This document shows, piece by piece, positions 35,319 to 48,251 of a stretch of DNA of 64,000 bases (position 1 is its first letter; each line of letters starts with the position of its first letter). The translations under genes were made by a program, and so were the position numbers. Where the stretch lies: the NCBI GenBank assembly GCA_030015575.1, contig JASDDO010000026.1:452267096-452331095 (forward strand), written 5' to 3'. This DNA is from Agapanthus africanus. Taxonomy: Eukaryota; Streptophyta; Magnoliopsida; Asparagales; Amaryllidaceae. The notes beneath the pieces are model-generated. The model ran no database searches. It was not told the DNA's origin and was given only the letters and a program-made list of their open reading frames with translations.

Positions 35319-36838
35319 GTGATGAATAGCGATGTTTACACCCCTTTACCCTATGAGTGTGATAAGAAACCCTGCCAATTCTAGAGTCAGGTGACCGGTC
35401 TCGACTCCTCGAGATGGTCACCCTCTGGACTTTAAAACACGGTTACTTGAGCACCCCGCCTTGGGTATATCCTAATACGGAAAATAAATAATATACATCA
35501 AAGTGACTACATCCTCACTCCGGATGTGCCCCAATAAAAGAATATTACATACGATAATTTACATGAATGAAAATGAAAAACTCTCATCTCATATTAACCC
35601 TAGGCTATTCAATCACGACGATCCAATATATCATATCCAAACATCACAATAACATCATATGTCTCAATGTAAGTAAATATGTGTACCCCTAATGTCGTTG
35701 ACATATAGCAACGAGATTGGGGAATACTGGCACAGTTTCCACTTACGATCGCAAAAAAGAAATAAAACTACAATAATTAAAATCCACAACTGTAGACATC
35801 ATAATCCCGGATTATCTCATAACCCGAATTTCATGCCAAGCCACAAAAAACCTTACTTCTAAAGCCTAGAATTGAAAACCATTTTCAATGAAAAAGATGG
35901 GGAATTCAGAAAGATTCCCGGTGAAAGAGTCGAAGGTTCATCGGGAATATTAGGGGATGGCCGCACCCCTGGAGGCCGTCGATGAAGTGGACTTGGGCAG
36001 GACACCACCGTGAGCACCCAAGTGGATGCTCTTGGCTATAGGGTTCTCCCATGGTCACTTTGTCGGGGCTATGGGGTGTGGCTCTCCTCTAGTATCTCCC
36101 TGCAAGTTTTCGCGAACAATAAGAAATTACGAGGGAGTTTTGATCCAAATATAAATTCCATGGCAATTCATCAAATAGGCTAAGAAGTTAGATTTTTACA
36201 ACTAGTTTTTGCAAAACTAATTAATGTGGATTCTAAATATTGCATCAAATAACCACAACTTTTAAACGACGTTAAAATTTTGATCGACTTTCTTTTCAAC
36301 TTCAGTAAGCAGAGCCCACAACCATTTGTGCCCCAAATAAACCACCCAGAAAATCCATTTCCTTAAAATAATTCCCCATAAGATAATTGGGGCCCAAAAG
36401 CCACCAAGTCGCGGTGGATCCGCCGCCAAGGCCATAGCCTAGGGTGTGGATCAACGCCGCATTGGTGACTTATAGGCCTCGTTTTCTTGTGGGCCTATGA
36501 AATAACCTTCATGATTTTCTAAACATTTTTATTTCGAAAAATATTGCAGTTTGAAAAAATGGACAGAAAGGTGATTTACTCAAAAAGATACGGTCGATCG
36601 AACACTTTAACTTCGTCTAAACTTTGCCTAAGCCTCTAGTTTGGCTCTAATTCCATGCAGCGGAAGCTGGCCGTGGCGCCCAAAGGTCCTTCAGCAGCTA
36701 CTTTTTACGCACACCCCCTCGCGAGGACAACAACCCACCGGACACTCCGGCCTCGGAACACCCTAGGGCTGAGAGCCTGCTTTTCGCCACACTACCGCAC
36801 AGTGAGAACCCTCCATGGGTCAGCTACAATTTCCTAGT
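35319..36838 (-). other. Copia-6: inverted Copia leader
   Basis: Reverse complement of the leader found in Copia-1 (about 2500-3985). For example, CAATTCTAGAGT...CTCGAGATGG at 35375-35430 matches 3860-3900 reversed, and GGGCACATC...AATATTCTTTTATT is also shared. It has no coding frame. The gag-pol of this element would lie to the left of G2, outside this window. Confidence 0.8.
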
Positions 36839-36947
36839 AGCTCTGGTATCATGAAAGTCGACACTAGCTCATCTACTAGGATTTTAGGGAAAGCAAGTAT
36901 GCAATTTAAAAATTCTAGAGGGCTAAGTCAACATGCAAGGATCAAAC
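36839..36947 (-). repeat. Copia-6 primer site and stub of its 5' LTR
   Basis: AGCTCTGGTATCA (36839-36851) is a degenerate reversed initiator-Met primer site (GGCTCTGATACCA, three changes). Immediately after it, TGAAAGTCGAC (36852) is the reversed LTR end. The LTR is cut at 36947 by Gypsy LTR G3. Confidence 0.6.
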
Positions 36948-37905
36948 TGTAACGTTTTAGAAATCGTTTAGGCGAATTTTCCGATAATCGGTAGGATAAT
37001 TTGTGTTTTCCGTAAAAACCAAGATATAATTAATTTTCAATATAGAATTAAATGCACCTATTTTAACTAGGTAATTGCTAGTATGTGGTATTTATTTAGT
37101 CACTTATAATTATTAGTTTACTTAAATATTTTTCCTTAATTAATTATTTCAAATATTATTATAAGATTTTACTTATACATTTAATTAGTGGTAATTACAA
37201 ATTGGAATGGGTTAAATATACAAATGTGAACCATGTCAACTTAAATACAAGTTTACAAATTGTTTTCTTTTTCTCCACTTATATCTATGGTTATAGACTT
37301 TTCTAGGATTAAGGAAATTAGAAAATAAAATGAAATAAAGATAAGATTGATGTGGGGTGCATTAAAAGAGGCTTAAGGGTTGTCTTAGTCTAGAAATTTC
37401 CACACACACACACAAACCCCATCCTCTTCCCTCCTTGGTTGAGCCTCCCCCGTCAACAGTCAAAAAAATTTCCTACTTCTCACTAATTCCAAATTAAACC
37501 TTTACCCATTTCTCCTTGTCCTAATCTACCATGGATCTTGGAGCAAGAAGCCATTTTGGGAGGTCAAATTGCTAGCTAGATCTACAAAATTGTGAGGTAT
37601 AAAACCTAACCCTATTGTTTAATTGTTCGTTAATTTCTTAAATGAAACTTAATTAGGTATTTATATGGTTCTATATTGCAAGTTTGAAATTTCAAGATAA
37701 GGGTTTGATTTTGAGTTAGGGTTTTAACCATCACAACTAGGATTAGCTAAGTGTAGTTGCAATCTAGTGGCTTAGTTTGGATGTTTAATTGTGAATGTAA
37801 CTACTAGATCACTAATCCACGAGGTTTTGTACCAAAATTCCTTTGGGTTGCTTGCTAGGTTTTCGGTATAATTAGACGTTGGTTTTATTTGACGTTGTGA
37901 TGATG

Positions 37906-37937
<32 letters not shown>

Positions 37938-40139
37938 TAACTTCTATGATATATATTGTGTTGTGAATGTGCGATCGGTACAATCGGGTTCTAGGTTTGG
38001 TGTTTATCTCGTATAGTGATCTTAGTTGAGTTTGTGGCAACGTCGTACGTGTTTTGTGCACCAAGTGCACAATGTGTCTATCTTGTGGACGTTTATTCTT
38101 GCATTTCGTTGTCTTTGTGTCAACTCAAGATATTTAGCCTTATGTATCGTGTTTATGAAATTTTAGGATCGATTGCGGGAACTTCGGACGCTACCAGAAA
38201 AGGGAAGCAGGTCGTTGGATTTAACTAGCTCGAGATCATCGGTGGGTAGATTTAACATCTACGGGGAAATCGCCCATATCGGGTTATGCGTCAGGGCTAT
38301 ATATGATATTATAGCCGCATGTTCATATGCATATATGTTTATTATGCATGAGCATCATTGCATACCATTACTTGTTGTGCCTTGACTTAGTACCTAGTGG
38401 ACACTGCACCATTACTGATGGCTCATATTGCCCGAGCACTAAATTGTATGCTATACCCACACCGTCGGCAATTGCCATGGCACGCACAACCTATACACAT
38501 ATGTGGTATTGTGTTCGTTATTGACATTTAGACGTTGATCCTTATTCTATTACACATATGAAATGCATCATGCGTATATACTTATATGTATACACCCATA
38601 CCTTCCTATAGCTACATGTACACCTTTATATAATGTTGCATTTGATTTTGGAGGAATTGGGAACCGCGTGATATATTTAAAAACTGGATTCATTTAAAAG
38701 AGCGGTTTTCCCTTGATATGCTCATATTGCTGTTCTATATTGCATACATCAGATTTTATGGATTTACGCATTGAGATACGGATTTCATGTGATTTATGGA
38801 TTTGAGAACCATGGGGATATTTCAAGAAAGTATGCATTGTTTTGAAAACCCGGTTTCTCTTGATATGATATTTCGATGCGTCCACTATGAGTTTTCTCGG
38901 TTTTGAGACTTGTGTTAGATACCCGATTCGAGGAGAGGTAGGCACCGTCTGCGGGTATATGGTTGAACTGGTGTGATACCCCGGGGCAAGAAGACTCGTA
39001 TAGAAAGGCGGTGAGCCCGGCTCAGGGAGTACTACCTACCGGTGATAGTATAGAACCCGACGGATATCCGGAGGATACCGTTTGGGAGTTATGACATGAG
39101 ATATATTGAGGGCCGATCTGGGTATGCGACGCCTGAGAGATGAGTATTTACGTGTCATTGATGGACACAGGTTTTCATGATTTTTCGAGTGTCGATGTTG
39201 GACACTCAGGTTCCATGAGATTTATAGAAATGAGGATTGATCAGAGTGACGGTGCCTGAGGTATTGGGATTTGGTGTGTCATTGATGGACACCGGGATTT
39301 TCCACGATGATGATTCATTGATGATGTTATGGTTTATCCCATACTTAGTATTTATTTGATATGCATTGCTACATGTATTTTTAGTACCAGATGGAGTATC
39401 TTGATAATGATTGTTGCATATCCATATTGCCATATCTATGCTATCAGATTGCATGTTATAGATTATCGCTGTTCGTGTATACCTACGATTATCTGTATGA
39501 TGTTACGTACAGCGACTGCCTCAGAGTAGTTGCGGCAGGGCTTATTATTATCTCTATTTTTGCGGATACCGCTACGGTTGGCTGTGAAGCCTTTGGGTAT
39601 AGGTGGTTGTAGCTATCCGATTCTATCTATTGTATTTCTTATTGTATCTACTATTCTTCATCTACCATTTCCATGTATTGACTTAGAGACGAGTTGTGAG
39701 GATCGATATTGTATTATTTTGTAACTCTGGGTGTCGTGCTTGTGTGAGCCGGCCTTTATTATGTTGTTTTATCTCTTTTTATGTTATTTTCATTATATTG
39801 TTTATGTCTTCGCTACGGCGTCGTATATATATGTTTGTGGTGGTTGTTTCCGCCTTTAGGCGTGATTTACTCCCATTTGGGGATGCTTTATTTTTATTAT
39901 ATGTTTGTAACCGTTTCGGGGCTAGTTTTTACAAAGGAGGTGCTGCCGAAATTTTTAAGAAAAAAAAATTAAGTTTAAAGATTTTTACTTGAGATTTCCA
40001 AATATTTTAACAATGTTTTTATCACTTTCTTCTTTTGATGGTTTAGATTTCTGGGTTTTCGGCTTGCTTAAATTACGTTGCGCCAATTGACGTCACGTTG
40101 TTTAGACGCCGGTCACGTGCCTAACTTTGGATCGTGACA
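36948..40139 (+). repeat. G3: 5' LTR of a Tekay-like Gypsy element
   Basis: Starts TGTAACGTTTTAG and ends TGGATCGTGACA, 3192 bp. It shares the G1 order: AAAGGGAAGCAGGTCGTTGGATTTAAC, GTAGATTTAACATCTACGGGG, a CACCATTACTGATGG block, hairpins (39151-39293), TTCGCTACGGCGTCGTATAT and GTGCTGCCGAAAT. It differs enough from G1 to be a separate subfamily. A GT run lies at 37905-37935. Confidence 0.88.
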
Positions 40140-40213
40140 AAGTTGGTATCAGAGCGCTAGGTTTTACCTTTCGGAGTGTAGGATGACCTTAGTATAATGG
40201 CGTAGCTAGCTTA
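40140..40213 (+). other. G3 primer binding site and start of its leader
   Basis: TGGTATCAGAGCGC at 40144 is the initiator-Met type primer site, followed by a leader start that matches G1 (GGTTTTACCTTTCGGAGTGT). It is cut at 40213 by the LTR of Copia-3. The rest of G3 is not in the window. Confidence 0.88.
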
Positions 40214-40475
40214 TGTTAGTTGTATGTATGCTCTAGAGGCCATTACTGTACATGAGATGTATATTATAGTGGATGCTGGGACATATATAGGGAGGACTTT
40301 CTTGCTCAATATGACAGTACGCTATTTGGTTGATCTTTATCTTAACATATACACTTATTGTTTCTCTGTTACATGTTGATAAAGCCCTTAGGATGTGTAC
40401 TTGACTACCAGGATTATGATGCAGAGCATATTAGTGGGGCCTGGGCAGTCCATGAGTTCATCATTCAATTATTCC
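40214..40475 (+). repeat. Copia-3 LTR, first part
   Basis: Starts TGTTAGTTGTATGTATGCTC, like the LTR of Copia-4, and is interrupted by Copia-2 after ATTCC. It continues at 50210 with GTTCCTAGTCGAG. The other LTRs here read ATGTTCCTAGTC across this join, which confirms the break. Confidence 0.85.
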
Positions 40476-42433
40476 TGTTAGTGTATATGCCCTAGGGGCC
40501 ATTATTGTATCATACTAGCATGTATATTACTTAATGGAAGCTTGGGATATTCACAGTTGTATATAACAGTCTTGCAAAAAATAGTAGTATGCTACTTGGT
40601 TTATGTCTACTTTAATATGTGCATATGTTTCTTGTAACGTATCACTTATACATATTAGTAGAGCCCATAGGATCTTTGCTTGATTACCAGCGTCGTGATG
40701 GCAGTAACACTAAGTGGGGGCTGGGTAGTCTGTAAGCAACATCCTATTTAGGTCCCTGGTCGTTGGATTATCGAGATAGGGCATCGATATTCCGGAGTAG
40801 ACTAAGTGTATACGCTTCTCATCCCAGTTGGGGAGATGGTCTGTCCTACAGCCATCAGTACGTCGTACTAGAGATAGTATACAGGTGCTCGTTAGGTTAC
40901 GGGTACACCGGATAGGACTCGCCGGGGAACTGATTGGTTGGTATTATACCCATCGTCAATTAACAGTTCCCAGGTGACATGAGTACAGCATAGTCCGCAG
41001 ACTTGACACTGCTACTTCGCCTCGAGTGTGTCCTACTGTTCTTAGATTGCTACCCTACCACGGCTCAAAGGAGTCGTGCAAACAGGTAGCAGTTGGGTGC
41101 AGTCCCGAGCACTTGGAGACAGTGGCGGTTAGATAGGATTCGTCTCTCCCGGTATTGGGAGTTGATATCGCACTGTGTCAAAGAGACATTACGCAAAGTC
41201 CCTGGCCAGGGCAAGCGAGATATACTGGTAGGTTCCAGTAGCTTCTCAGGGCGTAATGGGCTTCGCTCCGACACGACTTATACAGCTATTAGGGGACTGA
41301 CGCTTGCCGCCTCCTAGGCTTGATATGCGATAGTCTTAGACGAACAGACCGGACTGTACGGAGATTGTCACATCAGGCTCAGTGGGAGTTCGGATGATTT
41401 ACCTCATCGGCCTTCTTATCGACATCTACCTGGGGACCGTTACGTACAGCTAGTGCCGCTTGCGGTCTGTGGTTAAACCCACTGCCAGCGTAGTGTCGAG
41501 TCTTTAGAGTCCCACACAGAGAGTTTCCCTGCTCCAGGCGAAACGATATAGAGGTCGTATGGTTTTACGACAAGGGCTTGAACGCGTACGTGTGTTTACG
41601 CACGTACGAGTTTTTCGGACAGTTTTTACTAGCCGGCTTTGGTTTAAGCCAGATTCTAGTATCGGGTTATTGGATTTATACATTCTAAAGTTTTTCCGTG
41701 TTTTCAAGGATAGGAGGGGCGTTCTCGTAATTGCGCGAGAAGCTTCTAGAAGATGGTGACTAAGGAGGTTTAGGTGGCATATACATTGAATGAGATTAGT
41801 GAGTCATATGGATGATTCATCCATGTCATTAATGCTTCATAATTGCTTAATGACTCATGGAGATGAATCACCATAAGATATTTATCAAGCATGGTTGTTA
41901 ATCTTTTTCTTTTCTTTTCTTGAGAAACAATAATGCTTGATATATATTATGATAGCTCATTTTTCTCATCTTATTATCATGTTCATCTTCTCTCTCCTCA
42001 AGCTCTCTCTCTTCAAACCCTAATCATCCCCTCTCATGTGTTGAGTACAAGGGTTAGCTAGACTAATACATCCATAACCTCACTCTATATCACCTAGTTA
42101 GCTTAGATTAGCGATTTGAGCAAACTAGTTATCTCAAGTTTGAGATTAAGCTTGGTGTAGGAACTTTCGGGTGGATCGTCTTTGATTCGAGGAGGTCGTT
42201 GAGGTGCCGATGTTCCAAGGAGCCTACGAGGAGTGGAGGACAGCGATGAAGACCCGAAGGATATGTAACGTGAGGTATAACTCCGGTACCGAGTAGTTAA
42301 ACCTTTAGTATAACGTTAGCAATGGTTTAGATTACGATTCATGCGCTCAAGTCCGTGTTACGAAGCTTTGATAATCGTTTTTCATATATTCCGCCTCCCC
42401 GCAAGTTAGTGGGGTGCGTGACATGGACTTACA
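40476..42433 (+). repeat. Copia-2 5' LTR
   Basis: Runs from TGTTAGTGTATATGCCC to TGGACTTACA. It has the same length as the 3' LTR, with substitutions only (for example CAGTAACAC against CAGTCACAC, and GGTTGTTAATC against GGTCATAAATC). Confidence 0.95.
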
Positions 42434-42434
42434 G

Positions 42435-42448
42435 TGGTATCAGAGCCA
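42435..42448 (+). other. Copia-2 primer binding site
   Basis: TGGTATCAGAGCCA starts one base after the LTR and matches the 3' end of plant initiator tRNA-Met without a mismatch over the usual 12 bases. Confidence 0.93.
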
Positions 42449-44436
42449 ACTAAACCATTACTAGCTTGTTAGCAACTGATTAGAAGTTCGATCGACGGAA
42501 AACACGGAAAACAAAACCCTAATCCTTAACTGTTTCTGTAAATTTTAAAAGTGTCGCAAAAATTTTTTGACATACCTTAAAATTCACAGCAGGGAATTGT
42601 AAGAAATCTGGGAAAATTCGAGGAGGCAACTCGACTAAACGGCCGCGGAACCGCGGCCAAATAGTGCTTTTGGCAGTGATTCCGTCGTCGAGTCAACGCC
42701 GAGTTGACTCGGAGTTTCACAGTAATTCTTATTTTTTTGTGTTTTGTTTTCCTGTATATACTGTTTCTGCCCAGGTTGCCTCTGTGTTGATTTGCTTTTG
42801 GGGTAGACACAGATATATGTTATCGATCGATGTTCTAAACTATTTGCTAATTGGATCTTTATCTGTAATGTTTTATGTGTTCGTAAACCTCCCCTAACTG
42901 CTAGTATGTCGGTTGGCAGGGGGTTGCACATATCTGTGATGTTATATATAACTGTTTGTGTATATGAACTGTGTTGGACTGTTGTGATGATTAGCCGGGG
43001 TTTGAGATGTATTTAATATTCATTCATTCAATGTAAATGTAATAAGTTGTAATATTCTTTTGCGGGGCACATCCAGGTTGCGGTTGTAGCCACCGTTGTA
43101 TTATTTCTTTTTACTGTTTTTGCTCCTAGGATAGACCCAAGGTGGGGTGCACAAACTACCGGGTACTTTGAAGTGTTGAGGAAGACCGCTTCACTTCTGG
43201 TACTTGGCGGGTAGTTTGCCGTACCCATAGGGGTCTGGGGTGGGGTAATGGCTATTCATCACAACTGTGTAATCCGTCTTTTATTGCAGGCTCAAAGCAA
43301 AATGCGGATTGCTAGAATATCCAATAAAGTTCATCTGTGATCTGGAATGCTTATTATTGCGTCAGACGAATGTACAGTATCTATATATGATAGCTATTAG
43401 ACGTCACTTATGTTTTACAGCCGTGCTAGCCCAACCCCCGCTCTGTCGTTAGTTAAGTAACCTAACGGGTGATGACGGGACCCCATGGCGAATGCGGATG
43501 GCATAAGAGGACGTGGTATTTTCGTTGTTTTCTGCAATGATAGGATAAAAGATGGGATGCATTATTATGCAAAGAAAATAAACCAAAGTTGAATCGTTGG
43601 AAAAAATTTAAAAGAAACCAATCGGTTATTTTAAAAAGATCAGAATTTTTAATTGCGGAGCTTTAACCACTCCTTTTAAAAAGTATCAGGTTCCTTCGAT
43701 TATATCAAGTTCACTACGTTCACGGTTTTGCTAAGACCATTCGTAGCCCTCCGTCATTTCATATAGATAGTCAATAGTATTCAAGCTGTGTTTGTTGACT
43801 AAAGTCAAGGCACAGTGTTTGGTAGCTGTTGGATATTTATATGCAGCATAGATAGATGCGTTGGTTTGGGACAGTCGTATTACCTTGTTGACTAAAGTCA
43901 AGGGTATGTACGGGTGGGTTCAAATTAACCTGGACAATGACGGGTAAAACATGACATGTGACTTATGATTTGTTGACTAAAGTCAAGGTCATAAGAGTAT
44001 GGGGCAAAAATCCACATCGGGAATTTCTAAAGAAACTAAAATTTGCAGAGAGAGCATACCATTTTGGAGTTTGATGAATGTTGGTAGGATTCCTTCAACA
44101 TTATCGTACGATGATATTTTGGATCCCGATCCTACTGTGAGTACATGCTACTTATCAGGAGATTCGTCACTTAACGATCAATGTTATAAACCAAGTAGGT
44201 GCCAAGAAAGGTGTCAGCGGGGTTACGTCCCCAGAGAAAAGAGGTTATTTAATTAAGGAACTTCGCGAAAGCGTTGGAAAACCTCCCTTGAAGTATCGAC
44301 ACTAGCCTGGCTGAACGGTTAAGCAAGTATTGTACGGTGACAATTTTCCTGGCTAATTCTTCTTTTATGGTTTGAGGAAGGATTCGAGAAACAGTGGGAG
44401 CCATCCTGTTTAGATAAACTTAAAACCAATCTAAAC
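42449..44436 (+). other. Copia-2 untranslated leader with a perfect GC palindrome
   Basis: About 2 kb without a gene. GGCCGCGGAACCGCGGCC lies at 42641-42658, about 200 bases after the primer site. A candidate donor, TTTCACA|GTAATT, lies near 42720. Three copies of TTGACTAAAGTCAAG (43795, 43889 and 43974) recur, as in Copia-1. Just past the leader end, TTTTCTTCTCTCTCTCTTAA followed by TTGCAG (44461-44486) is an excellent 3' splice site, placed like the one in Copia-1. Confidence 0.75.
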
Positions 44437-46071
44437 TTGCAACAGCATCATGCTAAAATGTTTTCTTCTCTCTCTCTTAATTGCAGCGACCTTGTGACCA
44501 CACATAGGTTACATCTAGATTACAAATTGACTGAATCTGACTTATATGACTGGCAAAGGTCTGTCCAAATGTCCATTGGCTATGACAAGATGGACCACCC
44601 TATTACTACTCAAGATCCCGCCGTCCCAGGTCCAGTTTCCACTGTCGTGGATATGGATATCCGTCAAACAAGGGAAAAAGATAAAGCGAAAGCTAACTGC
44701 CTCGTGTTAGCTTCAGTTGATGGTATATACCAGAAGCAGCACAAGAAGATGGACTTAGTTTCCATCTTTCTCCATAATAAAGATTTATATGGAGAGCAAT
44801 ATCATATCACTAGATATGAAACCTCGAACGAATTAATTCAAACGAGATTAGATGACGGGTCATCTGTAGGGGAAAACGTCCTTACAACGACTAGCTGTAT
44901 TGATGAGCTCCAGGACCTGGAGACCGCGTTGGGAAACAAGTCAAATACTGACTTGATTCTACAGTCTCTGCCTCCTACCCTGAAGGAAACCAGGGAAGGA
45001 GAAGGAAAGAGAAAGGCAATAGTTTCGGGACTGGATATAGTAAAAGAGGGACATTCCTATTGTTACAAGAATGAACATTGGCAGAATGATTGCAGGGCTT
45101 TAGAAGCCAGTAACCAGAATGAGAAGCATGTTGTGGCTTCAGCCTCAAGTGTGTTTGTTATTGAGAACTGTATGTCAGTTAACCCTACTTCCTGGGTATT
45201 GGATACCGGGTCAGGAACTCACATCTGTAATTCTTTACAGACTCTGAGAAACCGTAGGGTTATCGGGATAGGTGATATGACCCTCACGGTTGCTAACGGA
45301 ATGAGCATGAACGCTGAATCCGTAGGGGAATATCATCTTGGACTGACAACTGGGCAGATATTGATTCTGCGTAACTATTTTTATGTACCAGGGACGACTT
45401 GTAATATCATATCTGTACCCTTACTTTCTAAGGAAGGATATGATTTTGCTTTTACAAGAGATGTGGTTCACATCCACCTAAATCAAGATTTGATTGGGTC
45501 AGGTACATTAGAAAACGGAATATACGTATTAAATCAAGCTCAGATTTTCAGTGTCCAGAACACACTTAAAAGAAAGTCTCCGAAAACAAATCAGGCTTTC
45601 TTATGGTATTGTAGACTAAGTCACATCAATGAGAGAAGGTTGACTAAGTTACATGGAGAAGGATATTTGAATCCATTCGAATATCAATCTTATGCTACTT
45701 GTGAATCTTGTCTCATGGGAAAGATGACAAAGACTCCGTTTATTGGACACGGAGTAAGAGCAAGCGAGCTCTTGGGACTCGTACACAGTGACGTGTGCGG
45801 TCCAATGTCTACACATGCGCGAGGCGGTTATTCCTACTTCATTACTTTTACGGATGATTTCTCTAGGTATGGATATATCTTCTTAATGGAGCATAAATCC
45901 GAGGCCATTGAGAAATTCCAAGAATACAAGAATGAAGTGGAAAAACAAACCGGCAAAAGTATCAAGACACTGAGATCTGATCGAGGTGGTGAATACTTAA
46001 GTGCCGAGTTCCTAGGTTACTTAAAAGAGAATGGAATTCTCTCTGCGCTTACTCCTCCATACACACCATAA
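44437..46071 (+). pseudogene. Copia-2 gag, protease and most of integrase
   Basis: One open frame of 544 codons ending in TAA (46069-46071), where Copia-1 keeps CAG. Its first codons run through the splice-site-like pyrimidine tract (MFSSLSLNCSD), so the listed ATG is doubtful; the usual Gag ATG of Copia-1 is absent. Gag lacks the segment around NFNM...LPELLNML, and the zinc knuckle has lost its first Cys (HSYCYKNEHWQNDC). The protease motif WVLDTGSGTHICNS lies at residue 252. The integrase zinc site reads LWYCRLSHINE, with Tyr (residue 391) replacing the first His. Catalytic Asp452 and Asp515 are present. Confidence 0.92.
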
Positions 46072-48237
46072 CATAACGGTGTATCGGAGAGACGGAACCG
46101 AACCCTATTGGATATGATACGTTCCATGATGAGTAACGCTGAGTTGCCACGATCATTCTGGGGATATGCACTAGAATCAGCTGCAGATCTTTTAAACCGA
46201 GTTCCAACCAAGACTGTGCCTACAACACCATATCAGATGTGGAGTGGGAAGAAACCCTGTCTTAAGTATCTTAAGACATGGGGATGTCCAGCTTTTATAA
46301 AGAAGCAGCATGCGGACAAGCTCGAGGCACGCTCAGTACAGTGTAAGTTTGTGGGATATCCAAAGAACTCCATGGGATATTGTTTCTATTACGCAGAGGA
46401 ACAAAAGGTCTTTGTTTCTCAACATGCCCGCTTCTTGGAAACTGAGTTTTTAGAAAATCAGAAGAGTGGGAGCACAATAGAACTGGAAGAAATTCCAGAA
46501 CCACAAGCTATTACTGAAACCTTGGTAGAACGAGAAGGTTCAGGAGAACAGGACATCCCGATGCCACTCCGTAGGAGTAGTAGGCCGTCTCATCCGCCTG
46601 AGAGATACTACGGTTTTCTCATAGACGGGGATAGAGAGGATTGTGTCATTGATGAAGATGACCCTACTAGCTTCCAGCAAGCCATTCAGAGCAGCGACTC
46701 GGTAAAATGGCTGGATGCAATGCGGACCGAAATGGAGTCCATGTACACTAACAAAGTATGGACTTTGGACGTTGCTCCAGATGGGGTAAAACCTGTAGGA
46801 TGCAAATGGATCTTCAAAATGAAGATTGGTGTAGATAGACAGGTTGAAACCTATAAGGCTAGACTTGTTGCAAAGGGTTTCCGTCAAAGACCTGGTTTGG
46901 ACTATGACGAAACCTTTTCTCCAGTGGCTATGCTTAAATCTATTCGGGTCCTTCTTGCTATTGCTGCCTTCCACGATTATGAAATCTGGCAGATGGACGT
47001 AAAGACGGCCTTTCTAAATGGTAATTTGGAAGAAAGCGTCTATATGGATCAGCCAGAAGGATTCATTCAGAGTGGGAGCAGCGGTAAAGTATGCAAGCTG
47101 CTTAAGTCCATTTATGGACTAAAGCAGGCATCGCGGAGTTGGAACATCTGTTTTGATGATGCTGTCAAAGAATTTGACTTTATCAAAAATCCAGATGAAC
47201 CATGCATATACAGTAAGATTGTAGGGAGAGCTGTAGTATTCCTCGTCTTGTACGTGGACGACATTCTCCTAATAGGAAATGATATTCCTATGTTACAGTC
47301 AGTCAAAAGATTCTTGTCACATAAATTCTCCATGAAAGACCTAGGTGATGCCACCTACATTCTGGGAATCCGGATCTATCGTGATAGATCAAAGAGGATA
47401 TTGGGACTTTCACAGTCCAGGTACATAGACACCATAGTGAAGAGATTCAGTATGGAAGATTCTAAGCGCGGTAACCTACCGACTTGTCACGGAATCACCC
47501 TCTCCAAAGATATGTCTCCCAAGACTGATTTGGAAAGGGATCGCATGTCGATTATACCGTACGCTTCTGCGGTAGGCTCTATAATGTATGCGATGTTATG
47601 TACCAGACCAGATGTAGCATACGCATTGAGCGTAGTAAGTCGGTATCAAGCAAACCCAGGGGAGAATCACTGGATAGCAGTAAAGAACATTCTCAAGTAC
47701 CTGAGGAGGACTAAGGAGATGTTCTTGGTGTATGGCGGAAAAGACCTTCAGATGGAGGCCTTTGCCGACTCCGGCTTCCAGAGTGACAAAGATGACTCCA
47801 AGTCCATGTCGGGTTATGTCTTTACCCTCAATGGAGGGGCGGTCTGTTGGAAGAGTTCCAAACAAGAGACCGTTGCTGACTCAACGATGGAAGCAGAGTA
47901 CATAGCTGCTTGCGATGCCGCAAAAGAAGCAGTCTGGATGAAGAAGTTCCTCACAGAACTTCAGGTGGTTCCTACCAGTGTTGGTCCAATAAATCTGTAT
48001 TGTGACAACAACGGCGCTATAGCTTTAGCGAAGGAACCCAGGTCCCATCATAAGTCCAGACACATCTTAAGGCGGTATCACCTGATCAGGGAGATCATAG
48101 ATCGCCGGGAGATCGAGGTAAAGAGAGTAAAGACGGAGGATAACATTGCTGATCCATTCATAAAGGCCATTCCTCAAACGCAGTTTGAGAGGCTATTCGA
48201 GATGATAGGTCTACGATATGCCAGCTCATGGCCCTAG
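46072..48237 (+). pseudogene. Copia-2 integrase end, reverse transcriptase and RNase H
   Basis: Same frame after the single stop. The integrase Glu551 (HNGVSERRNRTLLD) completes an exact D-35-E spacing with Asp515. Reverse transcriptase follows: CKWIFKMKIGVDRQVETYK, MDVKTAFLNGNLEE, and YVDD at residues 939-942. RNase H residues are Asp1111 (FADSGFQ), Glu1152/1154 (TMEAEYIAACD), Asp1190 (YCDNNGAIAL) and Asp1239 (IADPFIK, usual DPLTK altered). The frame closes with GLRYASSWP and TAG. All catalytic residues are kept, so this half looks functional apart from its separation from gag by the stop. Confidence 0.94.
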
Positions 48238-48240
48238 TGC

Positions 48241-48251
48241 AAGTGGGAGAT
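48241..48251 (+). other. Copia-2 polypurine tract
   Basis: AAGTGGGAGAT stands between the pol stop and the 3' LTR. Confidence 0.9.

Noticed and set aside
41065-41317. Paired frames in the Copia-2 LTRs (also at 48841-49093)
   Set aside because: They occur in both LTRs and on both strands, have no motif, and carry non-synonymous changes without pattern.
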